Shown: positions 24,601 to 34,502, counted from the first letter of the stretch. The stretch: DNA of 64,000 nucleotides from JAJEEA01 sp965243615 (GCA_965243615.1 CBDEVO010000003.1:6448001-6512000); one strand, 5' to 3'. The notes: generated by a model not told the origin, from the letters alone. Numbers and translations are program-made.

Positions 24601-27600
24601 CCGCCCGCGCCGATCGCGAAGCTCGCAGCGTCGTCGCCCGAGAGCGAGTAGGTCAGCGTATCGCCGTCGTCGTCCGTCGCCGCCACCGTGCCGACCGCCG
24701 CGCCGTCGGCGTGGTTCTCGGCGACGGAGAAGCTCGCGTTGTCGCCGTCGTCGAACGCCGGAGCGCTCGGGGGCGGGCCCGCCACGTACTGCCAGTCCAC
24801 CTTGTGCTTCGGGTCGTGCGCCAGGCCGGCGTGCGCCAAGTCCGCGTCGGCGCCGGTTGCCCTCGAACGGATCGTGCCGCCGCCGAGCGCCAGCGTGTTC
24901 GCCAGCACCGCCACGCCCTGCGTCGACAGGTTCGGCTCCACCACCGCGTGGGAGAATGTCAGCGTCGCCGTGCCGCCCCCGCTCGCGTAGGACGCGTCCT
25001 TCGCGCCCCAGTCGGCCGGGTCCATGTCGATGGTCAGCCGCGGCGTCCCGCCGACGTCCACCGCCTCGCCGAACGTCACCGCCACCTCGATCGTCTCGCC
25101 GAGCGCGTAGGTGTCGCCGTCGGCCGGGCTCGACGTCAGCGCCACGCCCGTCACCGCCGGCTTGGCGAGCGCGGCCGTGCGCCCGTCTGCGCTCGCCGAC
25201 CAAGGCCCCGCCCCGTCGCCGCGCGCGCGGACCTGCACCCGGTAGGCCGTGTCCGCCGCGAGATCCGCGATCGCCGCGCTGGTCCCCGTGCCGACGTCGC
25301 CGGTCTCCGTCCAACCAGCCGCGTCCGCCGGGTCGGCTGTACCCGCGTACCAGCGCAGCTCGTAGCCGGCGATGGCCAGCGCGCCGGTGCCCGCCGGAGC
25401 CGTCCAGCTCGCCGACAGCGCCGTCGCCGACGTGGCGCTCAGGGTCAGGCCCGTCGGCGCCCCGGGCGGCTCCTCGACGTTGTTCACCGCGACCGTCACC
25501 GCGATCGTGTCGTCCGTCGTCGCGGTCTCCTCCGCCTCGCCGTCGGCGTCCTCGCCGTCGGTCACCGCCGCGGTGAACGCGTAGCTCGCCTTCGCCTCGT
25601 GGTCGAGCGTGGTCCCGCTCTTCACCGAGATCGCGCCGTCCGCGCCGATCGCGAAGCTCGCCGCGTCGTCGCCCGAGAGCGAGTACGTCGGCGCGTCGCC
25701 GTCGGCGTCCGTGGCGGCGACCGTGCCGACCACGGCCCCGTCCGCGTGGTTCTCGTCGATGGATAGCGCCGCGTCGTCGCCGTCGTCGAACGCCGGGGCG
25801 CTCGGCGCCGCCGGCGCCCGCCGCCAGTCCACCTTGTGCTTCGGGTCGTGCGCCAACCCGCCGTGCGCGAGCGCCGCGTCCACACCCGCCGCCGAGCGGA
25901 TCGTGCCGCCGTTCAGCGCGAGCGTGTTCTCCAGTACCGCGATGCCCTGCGTCGAGACGTTCGGCTCCACCACCTCGTGCGTGAACACGAGCGTCGTGGT
26001 CCCGCTCCTGCTCGCGTACGCCGCCTGCTTCTCGCCCCACTCCGCCGGGTCCATGTCGATGGTCAGCGCGGGCGTCCCGCCGGCCGTGTCCACGACCACC
26101 GCCGCGTCGAACGTCACCGCCACCCGGATGGTGTCGCCGAGCCCGTAGGTGTCGTCGCCGCCGGCGTCCGAGACCACCGCCACCCCGGTCGCCGCGGGCG
26201 GCCCGTCGGCCGCCTCCGCCACCGTCTCCACCGAGAACGACGCCACCTGGTTGCCGTCCGCGTCCCACAGCCCGGGGTCCGCCGTCGGCACGGTGTAGCG
26301 CACCGTCAGCCGTTCGCCGGCCACCGGCTTCGGGCTCAGCGTCAACACCACCGCCCTGGCGTCCGCGGACAGCCGCGCGTCGTCGACCGCCAGCGAGCGC
26401 GGGCCCGCCGTCGCCCCGGACAAGCCATTCGCCCCGGACTGGGCGTTCGCGCCACCGCCCGGGCCGCCGCCGTCGCCCCTCACCACGAAGTCGTCCGGGC
26501 GCGGCGGTGTGTCCCGGTTCAGCTCCCGCTCGAACTGGAGCGACGTCGCGTCCGGGCGCGCCACGACGCGCTGCAACGTCGCCCTCCTGCACGAGTCCCG
26601 GAGCAGGTTTCTCGCCGACCGCCCGGAGAACGAGTCCGCCGCCTGCGTGCGCCAGACGTTGCGCAACGGGTTCGACGTCGGCTTCGTGTAGCCGATCACC
26701 GGGTCCGCGTAGCACGGATAGAGGGGGTAGGCCAGCCCGAGCTCCACCTCGTAGCCGCGCACCGCCACCGAGTCGACATGCCGGAGCCCGTCCGTTGGGG
26801 TCAGGGCGAACGCCGACTTCGCCGGCACGCTCGCCGGGTCGAGGGGCTGGTCGAACGTGAGCGTCACCGTCGTGCCCGACACCACCGCCGGGTCGGTCGC
26901 CGCGAGCGCCGGCTTGGCCGAGCTCGACGGCCCCAGGTTCTCCGCCGCCTTGCCCGCCAAGTTCGCCGCCCGGTTGCCGACGACGTCCCGGATCGGCTGC
27001 GCCCCCGCCGTGTAGGTCACCGCGACGGTGCTGCCCGCCGCGACCGTCCCGCCGATCGTCCCCGTCACCGTGCTGCCGCCCACCGAGATGCCGGTCACCC
27101 CCGGAGTTGTGGGAGTGTTCGTGCCGGTCCGCACGCTGACCGTGATGTCGCCGGTCGCCGGCGTCGAGCCCGCGTCCAGCGCCTCGTCGTAGTACAGGAC
27201 GAGCCTCGTTCCGGCCACCACCGCCCGCTTCAGGCCCGGCGCGGTGCGGTCGACCACCGGGGTATCGAAGAAGCTGATGATGTCCTCCGCCTCCGGACCG
27301 CCGCCGGCGCCCCGCAGCGGGTTCGGGTCGTCGCCCCGGCGGTAGTACACCCGCGCGTGCCGACCCTGCCGCACCGCCGAATCCAGCGTGACCGCCACCG
27401 TCGCGCCGCTGACCGCCGCCACGCCCGTGCCCCGCGCGACGCTTACCGGGCCGTTCTGCCCGATCACGGGATAGTGATGCACCTCGAACCGGCGCCCCGC
27501 CGGCGCCGAACCAGCGTCCAGCGCCCGGTCGAAGGTCAGCGTCAGCTTATTCGCCGCGATCTGCGCCGCCGTCGCCACGGGCGGCACGCCCCGCCCCCCG

Positions 27601-30600
27601 TCCGGCCTCGTCACCGCGTGGTCCTCGATCCCCGCGACCGGGTTGCCGTGGACATCCTGGAGGGCCGAGCCGCCGGCCGCCGCCATGTAGGTCACCGTCG
27701 CCGTCTGCCCCGGGGGAATCTCCGTGCCGAGCCTCAGCGTCACCGCCGCGCCGCCGACGGCCACCTCGCTGGGGGACTGCGTGACCGGCGCCCCCTGGAA
27801 CCGCGAGCCCTCGATGAAGAACGCTTGGCGAAGTTTCCTGAGCTGCTGCGCCGTCGGCGTCTTCAGGGACTCGTCGAAGGTCAGCGTCAGCCGCCGCCCG
27901 TCGTCGGCGTCGATCGCCGCCGACGCCAGCTCCGGCGCCGTCGTGTCCGGCCCCGACGTCCGCGAGCCGTCCACCTTGTGGCCCGCGCCGCCGGAGAGCG
28001 CCTTGTGCTCGCGGGACGCGTTCCGGTCGTGCGCGTCCTTCAGCGTCGCCCCGCCGGCCAGCGCCACCAGGTCGCCCGCCGCGGTCGACGTCAGCCCGAT
28101 GCCGTCGCTGTCCCGGTCCGCCTGCTTGACCGTGTACAGGAAGGTCAGCGTGCGCGCCCGGCCCTCGGTCGCGCCGCCCGTCACCAGCGCCGCCGTCTTC
28201 GCCGTCCCGCCCACGTCGAGCCCCACCGACAACGCCGCCCCGGCCGCCGAGGTGTCCCACAGCACGTCCGCCGACCAGGTCACCGTCACCCGGATGCGCT
28301 CGTCCCGGCCGTAGGTCTCCGGCGTGCCGTTGCCGTCCGCGTCAACCGTCGGCGTCGATGCGATCGCCACCGACGCGATCCGCGTCTCCGGCGGCGGCGT
28401 GTCGTTCGTCGCATCCTCGTTGCTGAACGCGGGCGCCTCGTTGCCCGCCGCGTCCTTGATCCGATTCGCGGCGGTCGTCGGCAGGATGTACGACACCCGC
28501 ACCGCCTGTCCGTGAGCCACCGCCGTGGCGAAGGTCGCCGTCACCGTCCGCTCGGAGATCGCGACGGCGGTCGATTTCTCGGCGGCGCCACCGCCGACGG
28601 TCCGCTGGTACGCGTTGTTCGGCACCGACACCGACCCGTCCAGCGCCTCGTCGTAGGTCAGCGTCAGCGTCGCGCCGTTCATCGACGCCGACACGAACGT
28701 CGGCGCCGTGGTGTCCGCCGGCGTGTTGTTGGTCGCGGTCTTCGCCGGGAAGTTCGGCACCGGGTGCTTCAGGTTGTCGGCGTCCTGCAGCTTGCCCGTC
28801 GCCGGGGCCGTGTAGGCCACCGTCACCGTGTCGATGCGCGGCACCGCCTCGGCCAGGCTCAGCGTCACCGCCGAGCCGCTCACCGCCACCGGGGTGGTGT
28901 CCGCCAGGCTCACGTCCCTCTGCGTCCCCGACCGCGTCGCCTTCACCGTGAACGCGCTCCCCGCCGGCACCGACGCCTCGTCCAGCCCCCCGTCGAAGGT
29001 GATGGTCAGCTCATCCCCGTTCACCGACGCCGACTTGAACGCCGGCGGCGTGTTGTTCACGGCATCCGTCCATCTCGCGAGCGCCGCCGCGTGGTTGCCC
29101 ACAAGGTCCTGGATCCGCCTGGCCGTGTCGGTCGCCGGGACGTATTCGAAACGCGCCGTTTGACCGTGCGTGAACGCAGCCGCTGGAGACACCCGCATGG
29201 ACACCGTCTTGCCGGAGACGACGGGGGCCGCGGCAGGACGGATCTCCGCCCCGCTGGGGGCCCGGAGCCAGAAGTCAAACTGGCCCGGCGTCGCGCTCTC
29301 CTTCAGCGCCTCGTCGTAGGTCAGCGTCAGCGCCGTGCCGTTCATCGACGCCGACACGAACGTCGGCGCCGTGGTGTCCGCCGGCGTGTTGTTGGTCGCG
29401 GTCTTCGCCGGGAAGTTCGGCACCGGGTGCTTCAGGTTGTCGGCGTCCTGCAGCTTGCCCGTCGCCGGGGCCGTGTAGGCCACCGTCACCGTGTCGATGC
29501 GCGGCACCGCCTCGGCCAGGCTCAGCGTCACCGCCGAGCCGCTCACCGCCACCGGGGTGGTGTCCGCCAGGCTCACGTCCCTCTGCGTCCCCGACCGCGT
29601 CGCCTTCACCGTGAACGCGCTCCCCGCCGGCACCGACGCCTCGTCCAGCCCCCCGTCGAAGGTGATGGTCAGCTCATCCCCGTTCACCGACGCCGACTTG
29701 AACGCCGGCGGCGTGTTGTTCACGGCATCCGTCCATCTCGCGAGCGCCGCCGCGTGGTTGCCCACAAGGTCCTGGATCCGCCTGGCCGTGTCGGTCGCCG
29801 GGACGTATTCGAAACGCGCCGTTTGACCGTGCGTGAACGCAGCCGCTGGAGACACCCGCATGGACACCGTCTTGCCGGAGACGACGGGGGCCGCGGCAGG
29901 ACGGATCTCCGCCCCGCTGGGGGCCCGGAGCCAGAAGTCAAACTGGCCCGGCGTCGCGCTCTCCTTCAGCGCCTCGTCGTAGGTCAGCGTCAGCGCCGTG
30001 CCGTTCATCGACGCCGACACGAACGTCGGCGCCGTGGTGTCCGCCGGCGTGTTGTTGGTCGCGGTCTTCGCCGGGAAGTTCGGCACCGGGTGCTTCAGGT
30101 TGTCGGCGTCCTGCAGCTTGCCCGTCGCCGGGGCCGTGTAGGCCACCGTCACCGCGTCGATGCGCAGCACCGCCGCGGCCAAGGTCAGCGTCACCGACGA
30201 GCCGCTCACCGCCACCGGGCTCGTCTCCGCCAGGCTCACGTCCCTCTGCGTCCCCGACCGCGTCGCCTTCACCGTGAAGGCGTCCTTCGCCGGCACCGAG
30301 TCCCCGTCCAGCCCCCCGTCGAACCTGATGGTCAGCGTCGAGCCGTTCACCGCCGCGGACGAGAACGCCGGCGGCGTGTTGTTCACGGCATCCGTCCATC
30401 TCGCGAGCGCCGCCGCGTGGTTGCCCACAAGGTCCTGGATCCGCCTGGCCGTGTCGGTCGCCGGGACGTATTCGAAACGCGCCGTTTGACCGTGCGTGAA
30501 CGCAGCCGCTGGAGACACCCGCATGGACACCGTCTTGCCGGAGACGACGGGGGCCGCGGCAGGACGGATCTCCGCCCCGCTGGGGGCCCGGAGCCAGAAG

Positions 30601-33600
30601 TCAAACTGGCCCGGCGTCGCGCTCTCCTTCAGCGCCTCGTCGTAGGTCAGCGTCAGCGCCGTGCCGTTCATCGACGCCGACACGAACGTCGGCGCCGTGG
30701 TGTCCGCCGGCGTGTTGTTGGTCGCGGTCTTCGCCGGGAAGTTCGGCACCGGGTGCTTCAGGTTGTCGGCGTCCTGCAGCTTGCCCGTCGCCGGGGCCGT
30801 GTAGGCCACCGTCACCGCGTCGATGCGCAGCACCGCCGCGGCCAAGGTCAGCGTCACCGACGAGCCGCTCACCGCCACCGGGCTCGTCTCCGCCAGGCTC
30901 ACGTCCCTCTGCGTCCCCGACCGCGTCGCCTTCACCGTGAAGGCGTCCTTCGCCGGCACCGAGTCCCCGTCCAGCCCCCCGTCGAACCTGATGGTCAGCG
31001 TCGAGCCGTTCACCGCCGCGGACGAGAACGCCGGCGGCGTGTTGTTCACGGCATCCGTCCATCTCGCGAGCGCCGCCGCGTGGTTGCCCACAAGGTCCTG
31101 GATCCGCCTGGCCGTGTCGGTCGCCGGGACGTATTCGAAACGCGCCGTTTGACCGTGCGTGAACGCAGCCGCTGGAGACACCCGCATGGACACCGTCTTG
31201 CCGGAGACGACGGGGGCCGCGGCAGGACGGATCTCCGCCCCGCTGGGGGCCCGGAGCCAGAAGTCAAACTGGCCCGGCGTCGCGCTCTCCTTCAGCGCCT
31301 CGTCGTAGGTCAGCGTCAGCGCCGTGCCGTTCATCGACGCCGACACGAACGTCGGCGCCGTGGTGTCCGCCGGCGTGTTGTTGGTCGCGGTCTTCGCCGG
31401 GAAGTTCGGCACCGGGTGCTTCAGGTTGTCGGCGTCCTGCAGCTTGCCCGTCGCCGGGGCCGTGTAGGCCACCGTCACCGCGTCGATGCGCAGCACCGCC
31501 GCGGCCAAGGTCAGCGTCACCGACGAGCCGCTCACCGCCACCGGGCTCGTCTCCGCCAGGCTCACGTCCCTCTGCGTCCCCGACCGCGTCGCCTTCACCG
31601 TGAAGGCGTCCTTCGCCGGCACCGAGTCCCCGTCCAGCCCCCCGTCGAACCTGATGGTCAGCGTCGAGCCGTTCACCGCCGCGGACGAGAACGCCGGCGG
31701 CGTGTTGTTCACGGCATCCGTCCATCTCGCGAGCGCCGCCGCGTGGTTGCCCACAAGGTCCTGGATCCGCCTGGCCGTGTCGGTCGCCGGGACGTATTCG
31801 AAACGCGCCGTTTGACCGTGCGTGAACGCAGCCGCTGGAGACACCCGCATGGACACCGTCTTGCCGGAGACGACGGGGGCCGCGGCAGGACGGATCTCCG
31901 CCCCGCTGGGGGCCCGGAGCCAGAAGTCAAACTGGCCCGGCGTCGCGCTCTCCTTCAGCGCCTCGTCGTAGGTCAGCGTCAGCGCCGTGCCGTTCATCGA
32001 CGCCGACACGAACGTCGGCGCCGTGGTGTCCGCCGGCGTGTTGTTGGTCGCGGTCTTCGCCGGGAAGTTCGGCACCGGGTGCTTCAGGTTGTCGGCGTCC
32101 TGCAGCTTGTTGCCCGTCGCCGGGGCCGTGTAGGCCACCGTCACCGCGTCGATGCGCGACACCGCCTCGGCCAGGGTCAGCGTCACCGCCGAGCCGCTCA
32201 CCGCCACCGGGGTGGTGTCCGCCAGGCTCACGTCCCTCTGCGTCCCCGACCGCGTCGCCTTCACCGTGAACGCGCTCCCCGCCGGCACCGACGCCTCGTC
32301 CAGCCCCCCGTCGAACCTGATGGTCAGCGTCGAGCCGTTCACCGCCGCGGACGAGAACGCCGGCGGCGTGTTGTTCACGGCATCCGTCCATCTCGCGAGC
32401 GCCGCCGCGTGGTTGCCCACAAGGTCCTGGATCCGCCTGGCCGTGTCGGTCGCCGGGACGTATTCGAAACGCGCCGTTTGACCGTGCGTGAACGCAGCCG
32501 CTGGAGACACCCGCATGGACACCGTCTTGCCGGAGACGACGGGGGCCGCGGCAGGACGGATCTCCGCCCCGCTGGGGGCCCGGAGCCAGAAGTCAAACTG
32601 GCCCGGCGTCGCGCTCTCCTTCAGCGCCTCGTCGTAGGTCAGCGTCAGCGCCGTGCCGTTCACCACCGCCGAGACCAGCTGCGGCGCTGTGGTCTCGGCG
32701 GCGTTGATCGCCTGGCGGGCAGCCACGCTCGCCAGCGCGTTGCCCGACGTGTCCTTCAGCACGTTGCCGCTCGCCGGCTTGTCGTAGCGCACCGTCAGCC
32801 GTTCGTCCGCGGCCACCGCCGCGCTCAGCGTCGCCGTCACCACCCTGCCCGAGATGGAGACCAGTGCACTCGTGCCGGCGATGTTGCGGCTCGACCCCGT
32901 CTTCGTGGCCGCCACCGTGAACGCGCTGCCCGCGGGCCGCGACGTCGCGTCGAGCGCCATATCGAAGGTCACCGTCAGCGCCGACCCGTTCACCGACGCG
33001 CCCGCAATCCGCGACGGGAGCACCGTGACCGTCACCGTGTCCGCCTCGCGGACATACGTCCCCTCCCTGACCGTCAGCGAGAACGTCAGGTCGGTCTGGC
33101 TGCTCACCGACGGCGCGATGAACGCCGGCGTCGCCGAGGTCGCGTCGTCGAGCGCCACCGACGGCCCGCCGGTCTGCGTCCAGGCGTAGGTCAGAACGCT
33201 CACACCCGTCTCCGAGCCCGCGCCGTCCAGCGCCACGCGCGCCCCCGTGCGGACCGTCACGTCGTCGCCCGCGTCCGCCGCCGTCGCGTAGCCGTGGATG
33301 GCCATCCTGAAACTTCTGGAATTGCGAAACGAACTGCTGTCCGCAATGCTCCAGCCCGCCACGCCCCCCGCATCCTCTGCGTCTGAACTCGTTGCCAAGA
33401 AATAAGGGGGGGCGCTTCCGGAGGGGCCGGCGGTCTTCACGAAGTACGTGGTGTTGGCGATCAGGTCGATACCGCCGCCGGGCGCCGTGAACTGGACGAG
33501 TCGGTGGGAACTCGGCAGGCGGGTCGGGTTCGTCAATGTGCCCAGGCTGCTGCCGGGACTTCCGGACGAGTCCGAGTGGATGCTCACGCTGTAGGTACTC

Positions 33601-33923
33601 GGCCCGACAGCGCCCCCCGAAACCAAGAGCTCCACGCTGGTCAGCTTCGAGCTTAGGCTGCCGGTGGTGAACGCTTGGTGGTGGCTGGAAAAACTCCCGC
33701 CCCCAGAGCCCCGCTGCCCAGTGTTGCTGACCAGCTTGACCGAGGTCTGCGCCTCGGCCGCCCCGGCGCCGACCAGCAGGGCGAGGGCGGCCACGAGCGC
33801 GCAGGCAGTGCCCAGAGTCCGGGAAGGAGCGCGGCGCGGTTTGAGAAGGGAACGGGCCGACCGGCGGTGGCCGGGGCTCAGCCGGCCGGCGCGCTCCTCG
33901 GTGCGGCCCATCGCGTCACCCAC
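21663..33923 (-). CDS. Giant autotransporter-like adhesin with SwmB, cadherin, FN3 and Calx-beta repeats
   Basis: A protein of 4086 residues from GTG 33923 (ATG 33911 also possible). An extended signal peptide (about 1-58, ending AAEAQ) is followed by an N-terminal beta domain (60-215), a PKD/K319-like domain and then about 20 SwmB-type domains. These include six nearly identical 221-residue double-domain units (about 420-1760). Further on are cadherin-like domains (about 2714 and 3057), FN3 domains (about 2830 and 3164), a Calx-beta domain (3371-3480), a Met/Gly-rich linker (3541-3667), and a C-terminal barrel (3674-4070) whose last strand is probably FLGMATLGW. The layout suggests a surface-exposed stalk anchored by its own barrel. 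The frame upstream of the GTG is open through a GCTG repeat, suggesting a phase-variable alternative start. A LuxR gene lies upstream on the same strand. Confidence 0.85.
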   Translation of the reverse strand: MGDAMGRTEERAGRLSPGHRRSARSLLKPRRAPSRTLGTACALVAALALLVGAGAAEAQTSVKLVSNTGQRGSGGGSFSSHHQAFTTGSLSSKLTSVELLVSGGAVGPSTYSVSIHSDSSGSPGSSLGTLTNPTRLPSSHRLVQFTAPGGGIDLIANTTYFVKTAGPSGSAPPYFLATSSDAEDAGGVAGWSIADSSSFRNSRSFRMAIHGYATAADAGDDVTVRTGARVALDGAGSETGVSVLTYAWTQTGGPSVALDDATSATPAFIAPSVSSQTDLTFSLTVREGTYVREADTVTVTVLPSRIAGASVNGSALTVTFDMALDATSRPAGSAFTVAATKTGSSRNIAGTSALVSISGRVVTATLSAAVAADERLTVRYDKPASGNVLKDTSGNALASVAARQAINAAETTAPQLVSAVVNGTALTLTYDEALKESATPGQFDFWLRAPSGAEIRPAAAPVVSGKTVSMRVSPAAAFTHGQTARFEYVPATDTARRIQDLVGNHAAALARWTDAVNNTPPAFSSAAVNGSTLTIRFDGGLDEASVPAGSAFTVKATRSGTQRDVSLADTTPVAVSGSAVTLTLAEAVSRIDAVTVAYTAPATGNKLQDADNLKHPVPNFPAKTATNNTPADTTAPTFVSASMNGTALTLTYDEALKESATPGQFDFWLRAPSGAEIRPAAAPVVSGKTVSMRVSPAAAFTHGQTARFEYVPATDTARRIQDLVGNHAAALARWTDAVNNTPPAFSSAAVNGSTLTIRFDGGLDGDSVPAKDAFTVKATRSGTQRDVSLAETSPVAVSGSSVTLTLAAAVLRIDAVTVAYTAPATGKLQDADNLKHPVPNFPAKTATNNTPADTTAPTFVSASMNGTALTLTYDEALKESATPGQFDFWLRAPSGAEIRPAAAPVVSGKTVSMRVSPAAAFTHGQTARFEYVPATDTARRIQDLVGNHAAALARWTDAVNNTPPAFSSAAVNGSTLTIRFDGGLDGDSVPAKDAFTVKATRSGTQRDVSLAETSPVAVSGSSVTLTLAAAVLRIDAVTVAYTAPATGKLQDADNLKHPVPNFPAKTATNNTPADTTAPTFVSASMNGTALTLTYDEALKESATPGQFDFWLRAPSGAEIRPAAAPVVSGKTVSMRVSPAAAFTHGQTARFEYVPATDTARRIQDLVGNHAAALARWTDAVNNTPPAFSSAAVNGSTLTIRFDGGLDGDSVPAKDAFTVKATRSGTQRDVSLAETSPVAVSGSSVTLTLAAAVLRIDAVTVAYTAPATGKLQDADNLKHPVPNFPAKTATNNTPADTTAPTFVSASMNGTALTLTYDEALKESATPGQFDFWLRAPSGAEIRPAAAPVVSGKTVSMRVSPAAAFTHGQTARFEYVPATDTARRIQDLVGNHAAALARWTDAVNNTPPAFKSASVNGDELTITFDGGLDEASVPAGSAFTVKATRSGTQRDVSLADTTPVAVSGSAVTLSLAEAVPRIDTVTVAYTAPATGKLQDADNLKHPVPNFPAKTATNNTPADTTAPTFVSASMNGTALTLTYDEALKESATPGQFDFWLRAPSGAEIRPAAAPVVSGKTVSMRVSPAAAFTHGQTARFEYVPATDTARRIQDLVGNHAAALARWTDAVNNTPPAFKSASVNGDELTITFDGGLDEASVPAGSAFTVKATRSGTQRDVSLADTTPVAVSGSAVTLSLAEAVPRIDTVTVAYTAPATGKLQDADNLKHPVPNFPAKTATNNTPADTTAPTFVSASMNGATLTLTYDEALDGSVSVPNNAYQRTVGGGAAEKSTAVAISERTVTATFATAVAHGQAVRVSYILPTTAANRIKDAAGNEAPAFSNEDATNDTPPPETRIASVAIASTPTVDADGNGTPETYGRDERIRVTVTWSADVLWDTSAAGAALSVGLDVGGTAKTAALVTGGATEGRARTLTFLYTVKQADRDSDGIGLTSTAAGDLVALAGGATLKDAHDRNASREHKALSGGAGHKVDGSRTSGPDTTAPELASAAIDADDGRRLTLTFDESLKTPTAQQLRKLRQAFFIEGSRFQGAPVTQSPSEVAVGGAAVTLRLGTEIPPGQTATVTYMAAAGGSALQDVHGNPVAGIEDHAVTRPDGGRGVPPVATAAQIAANKLTLTFDRALDAGSAPAGRRFEVHHYPVIGQNGPVSVARGTGVAAVSGATVAVTLDSAVRQGRHARVYYRRGDDPNPLRGAGGGPEAEDIISFFDTPVVDRTAPGLKRAVVAGTRLVLYYDEALDAGSTPATGDITVSVRTGTNTPTTPGVTGISVGGSTVTGTIGGTVAAGSTVAVTYTAGAQPIRDVVGNRAANLAGKAAENLGPSSSAKPALAATDPAVVSGTTVTLTFDQPLDPASVPAKSAFALTPTDGLRHVDSVAVRGYEVELGLAYPLYPCYADPVIGYTKPTSNPLRNVWRTQAADSFSGRSARNLLRDSCRRATLQRVVARPDATSLQFERELNRDTPPRPDDFVVRGDGGGPGGGANAQSGANGLSGATAGPRSLAVDDARLSADARAVVLTLSPKPVAGERLTVRYTVPTADPGLWDADGNQVASFSVETVAEAADGPPAATGVAVVSDAGGDDTYGLGDTIRVAVTFDAAVVVDTAGGTPALTIDMDPAEWGEKQAAYASRSGTTTLVFTHEVVEPNVSTQGIAVLENTLALNGGTIRSAAGVDAALAHGGLAHDPKHKVDWRRAPAAPSAPAFDDGDDAALSIDENHADGAVVGTVAATDADGDAPTYSLSGDDAASFAIGADGAISVKSGTTLDHEAKASYAFTAAVTDGEDADGEAEETATTDDTIAVTVAVNNVEEPPGAPTGLTLSATSATALSASWTAPAGTGALAIAGYELRWYAGTADPADAAGWTETGDVGTGTSAAIADLAADTAYRVQVRARGDGAGPWSASADGRTAALAKPAVTGVALTSSPADGDTYALGETIEVAVTFGEAVDVGGTPRLTIDMDPADWGAKDASYASGGGTATLTFSHAVVEPNLSTQGVAVLANTLALGGGTIRSRATGADADLAHAGLAHDPKHKVDWQYVAGPPPSAPAFDDGDNASFSVAENHADGAAVGTVAATDDDGDTLTYSLSGDDAASFAIGAGGAISVKSGTTLDHEAKASYAFTAEVTDGEDVDGAAEDSATTDDTIAVTVTVTNVEEPPGAPTGVAATAASATELSVTWTAPSDSGAVAVAGYVLRWVAGEADPADDSKWTETGDTGVGTSATIADLTADTAYRVQVRARGDGAGPWSGSGAGRTAAGDSTPPAPESATIDGRAVTLTFDEDLAAVDAEAKLHQYLTVTGGGLEQHPARATASGRTVTMELGSGNPARAGQAYTIGYFGNGPLEDAAGNKVARFSGQAAENLTLPALSAADARVEEGAGATLDFRVTLDAAASGAVTVDYATADGTARAGEDYRAASGTLTFAAGETSKTIAVVVIDDSHDEGEETFALRLSNASGAQIADAEATGTIENTDLMPAALLARFGRATAEQVVTHIEERMAAPRQRGFTARFAGREYQRGQERDFALGFLTQFTQPMGAGMSGAAPMGGAAMGGAAPMGMGSPAAVVGAPAAGMGGMGGGAMGMPCMGGMSGGAMGMPGMGGGAMGMPGMGGGAMGMPCEGRATGMGGMGGAAAAMGMGGQHAPMGGGPGMAGHGPMDGAHGGGLVGTMLGYDPLSNSGFELNRESRGGILSVWSRSSRSQFTGLEDALSLNGDVRTTMIGADYSRGALTVGLSVGRTLGLGGYSGPSGGQMTTSMTGFYPWVGYQLSDRVSVWGVTGYGTGSLSLTPNGGGALETGVSMAMSAVGTRSELAGSRATGGFSLALKADALWVGAASDLLDGAAGRLNASEAGVTRVRTALEGSRAFSLGARLSLTPSVEVGLRRDGGDAETGAGMDVGGGLAFSDTVTGLSLDVRVRTLVVHQAEGFTERGMSLSFGWDPTPSSPLGLTAKLAPSWGGQAQGGAEALWGNQMAYGLGSHQMYGSGDRLDAEVGYGLSMGARFVGTPRVGVSNSEHGRDYRFGYDLAADDQGSVNLKLRIEGQRRESPMQAGADTAFLGMATLGWGGGSGARAGRAANGVAWGT
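22920..23310 (-). repeat. Met/Gly-rich repeat linker within the adhesin
   Basis: Imperfect tandem units such as MGMPGMGGGA and MGGAAPMGM make up about 125 residues between the Calx-beta domain and the barrel, with three cysteines in MPC contexts and a few histidines. It may be a flexible spacer threading the barrel or a metal-binding segment; the sequence alone does not decide. Confidence 0.7.
28637..32620 (-). repeat. Six tandem 663-bp repeats inside the adhesin gene
   Basis: Equivalent sites recur at 29281, 29944, 30607, 31270, 31933 and 32599, i.e. periods of 663, 663, 663, 663 and 666 bases. Units fall into near-identical groups (the first two alike, the next three alike, the last a mixture), which indicates recent unequal crossing-over or gene conversion. 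Each unit encodes two SwmB-like domains. Confidence 0.95.
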
Positions 33924-33984
33924 GCGATGCGCGAGAGGCGCCGGCCAAGCCGCCCGGCGTGAGGATACGGTTAACGGATGGGAT

Positions 33985-34043
<59 letters not shown>

Positions 34044-34048
34044 AGAGT

Positions 34049-34060
34049 CATGCCACCCTC
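34049..34060 (-). promoter_or_regulatory. Ribosome-binding site and ATG preceding the GCTG tract
   Basis: On the minus strand GAGGG (34060-34056) stands 4 bases before ATG (34051-34049), a better initiation signal than at GTG 33923 or ATG 33911. In the present sequence this ATG reads MTLASQPASQ... through the repeat and meets TAA at 33973-33971. It is out of frame with the adhesin by 2 bases modulo 3. One more repeat unit, or two fewer, would fuse it in frame. Confidence 0.55.
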
Positions 34061-34061
34061 A

Positions 34062-34502
34062 ACCCCTGCCGCGACCGCTCCGCTGATCATCGCCGTCAAC
34101 CTCACTCATCGACAATCGCCGGGGGTGCGCAGACCGGTCAGCAAAGGCCGAGAGCTGCCTGCTCCTCAGTCTGAGGCGGAGCCGCAATGCCGACCATTGC
34201 GCCTTGATCGGAACCTCGCCTAACTTAACTAACTAACTGCGCGAGCCATCCCCTCGGACAAGACCGTGAAGCCGTGAGTGCCAAATCCGCACGGTCAGCG
34301 GCACCAGCAAACACGCGTATGAGGCGCAAGAGCCCCTCGGCGGAACACCTCTCGACAACCGCAAGTCGAAAGCGTCCACACTTGCAGCACGCCAACCTAG
34401 CGCAACATGGGAGGGCCTGTCATATCCCACTTTGGAGATAGGAAGAGCAGGCTGGGGACGAAGGAAGCGCGAAGGGAGGAGCCGCCGACGGACCGCCGGT
34501 TG
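34062..34502. other. Intergenic region between adhesin and LuxR gene
   Basis: No gene is supported. A second small tetranucleotide tract, TAACTTAACTAACTAACTG, lies at 34221-34239, relatively AT-rich for this genome. It could belong to a promoter region of the adhesin, but no convincing -35/-10 pair was assigned. Confidence 0.4.

Noticed and set aside
21789..25766. A 1325-residue plus-strand open frame opposite the adhesin C-terminus
   Set aside because: Composition is Arg/Ala/His-biased as in antisense shadows of GC-rich genes, and it mirrors the Met/Gly repeat as His/Ala.
28637..32620. Possible CRISPR array because of regular repeats
   Set aside because: Units are 663 bp, coding and nearly identical without short unique spacers. 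No CRISPR array was seen anywhere in the window.
25836..33386. A 2516-residue plus-strand open frame opposite the adhesin
   Set aside because: It is the antisense shadow of the repeat region: Arg/His-rich, repeats in step with the adhesin repeats, no start signal or domain.
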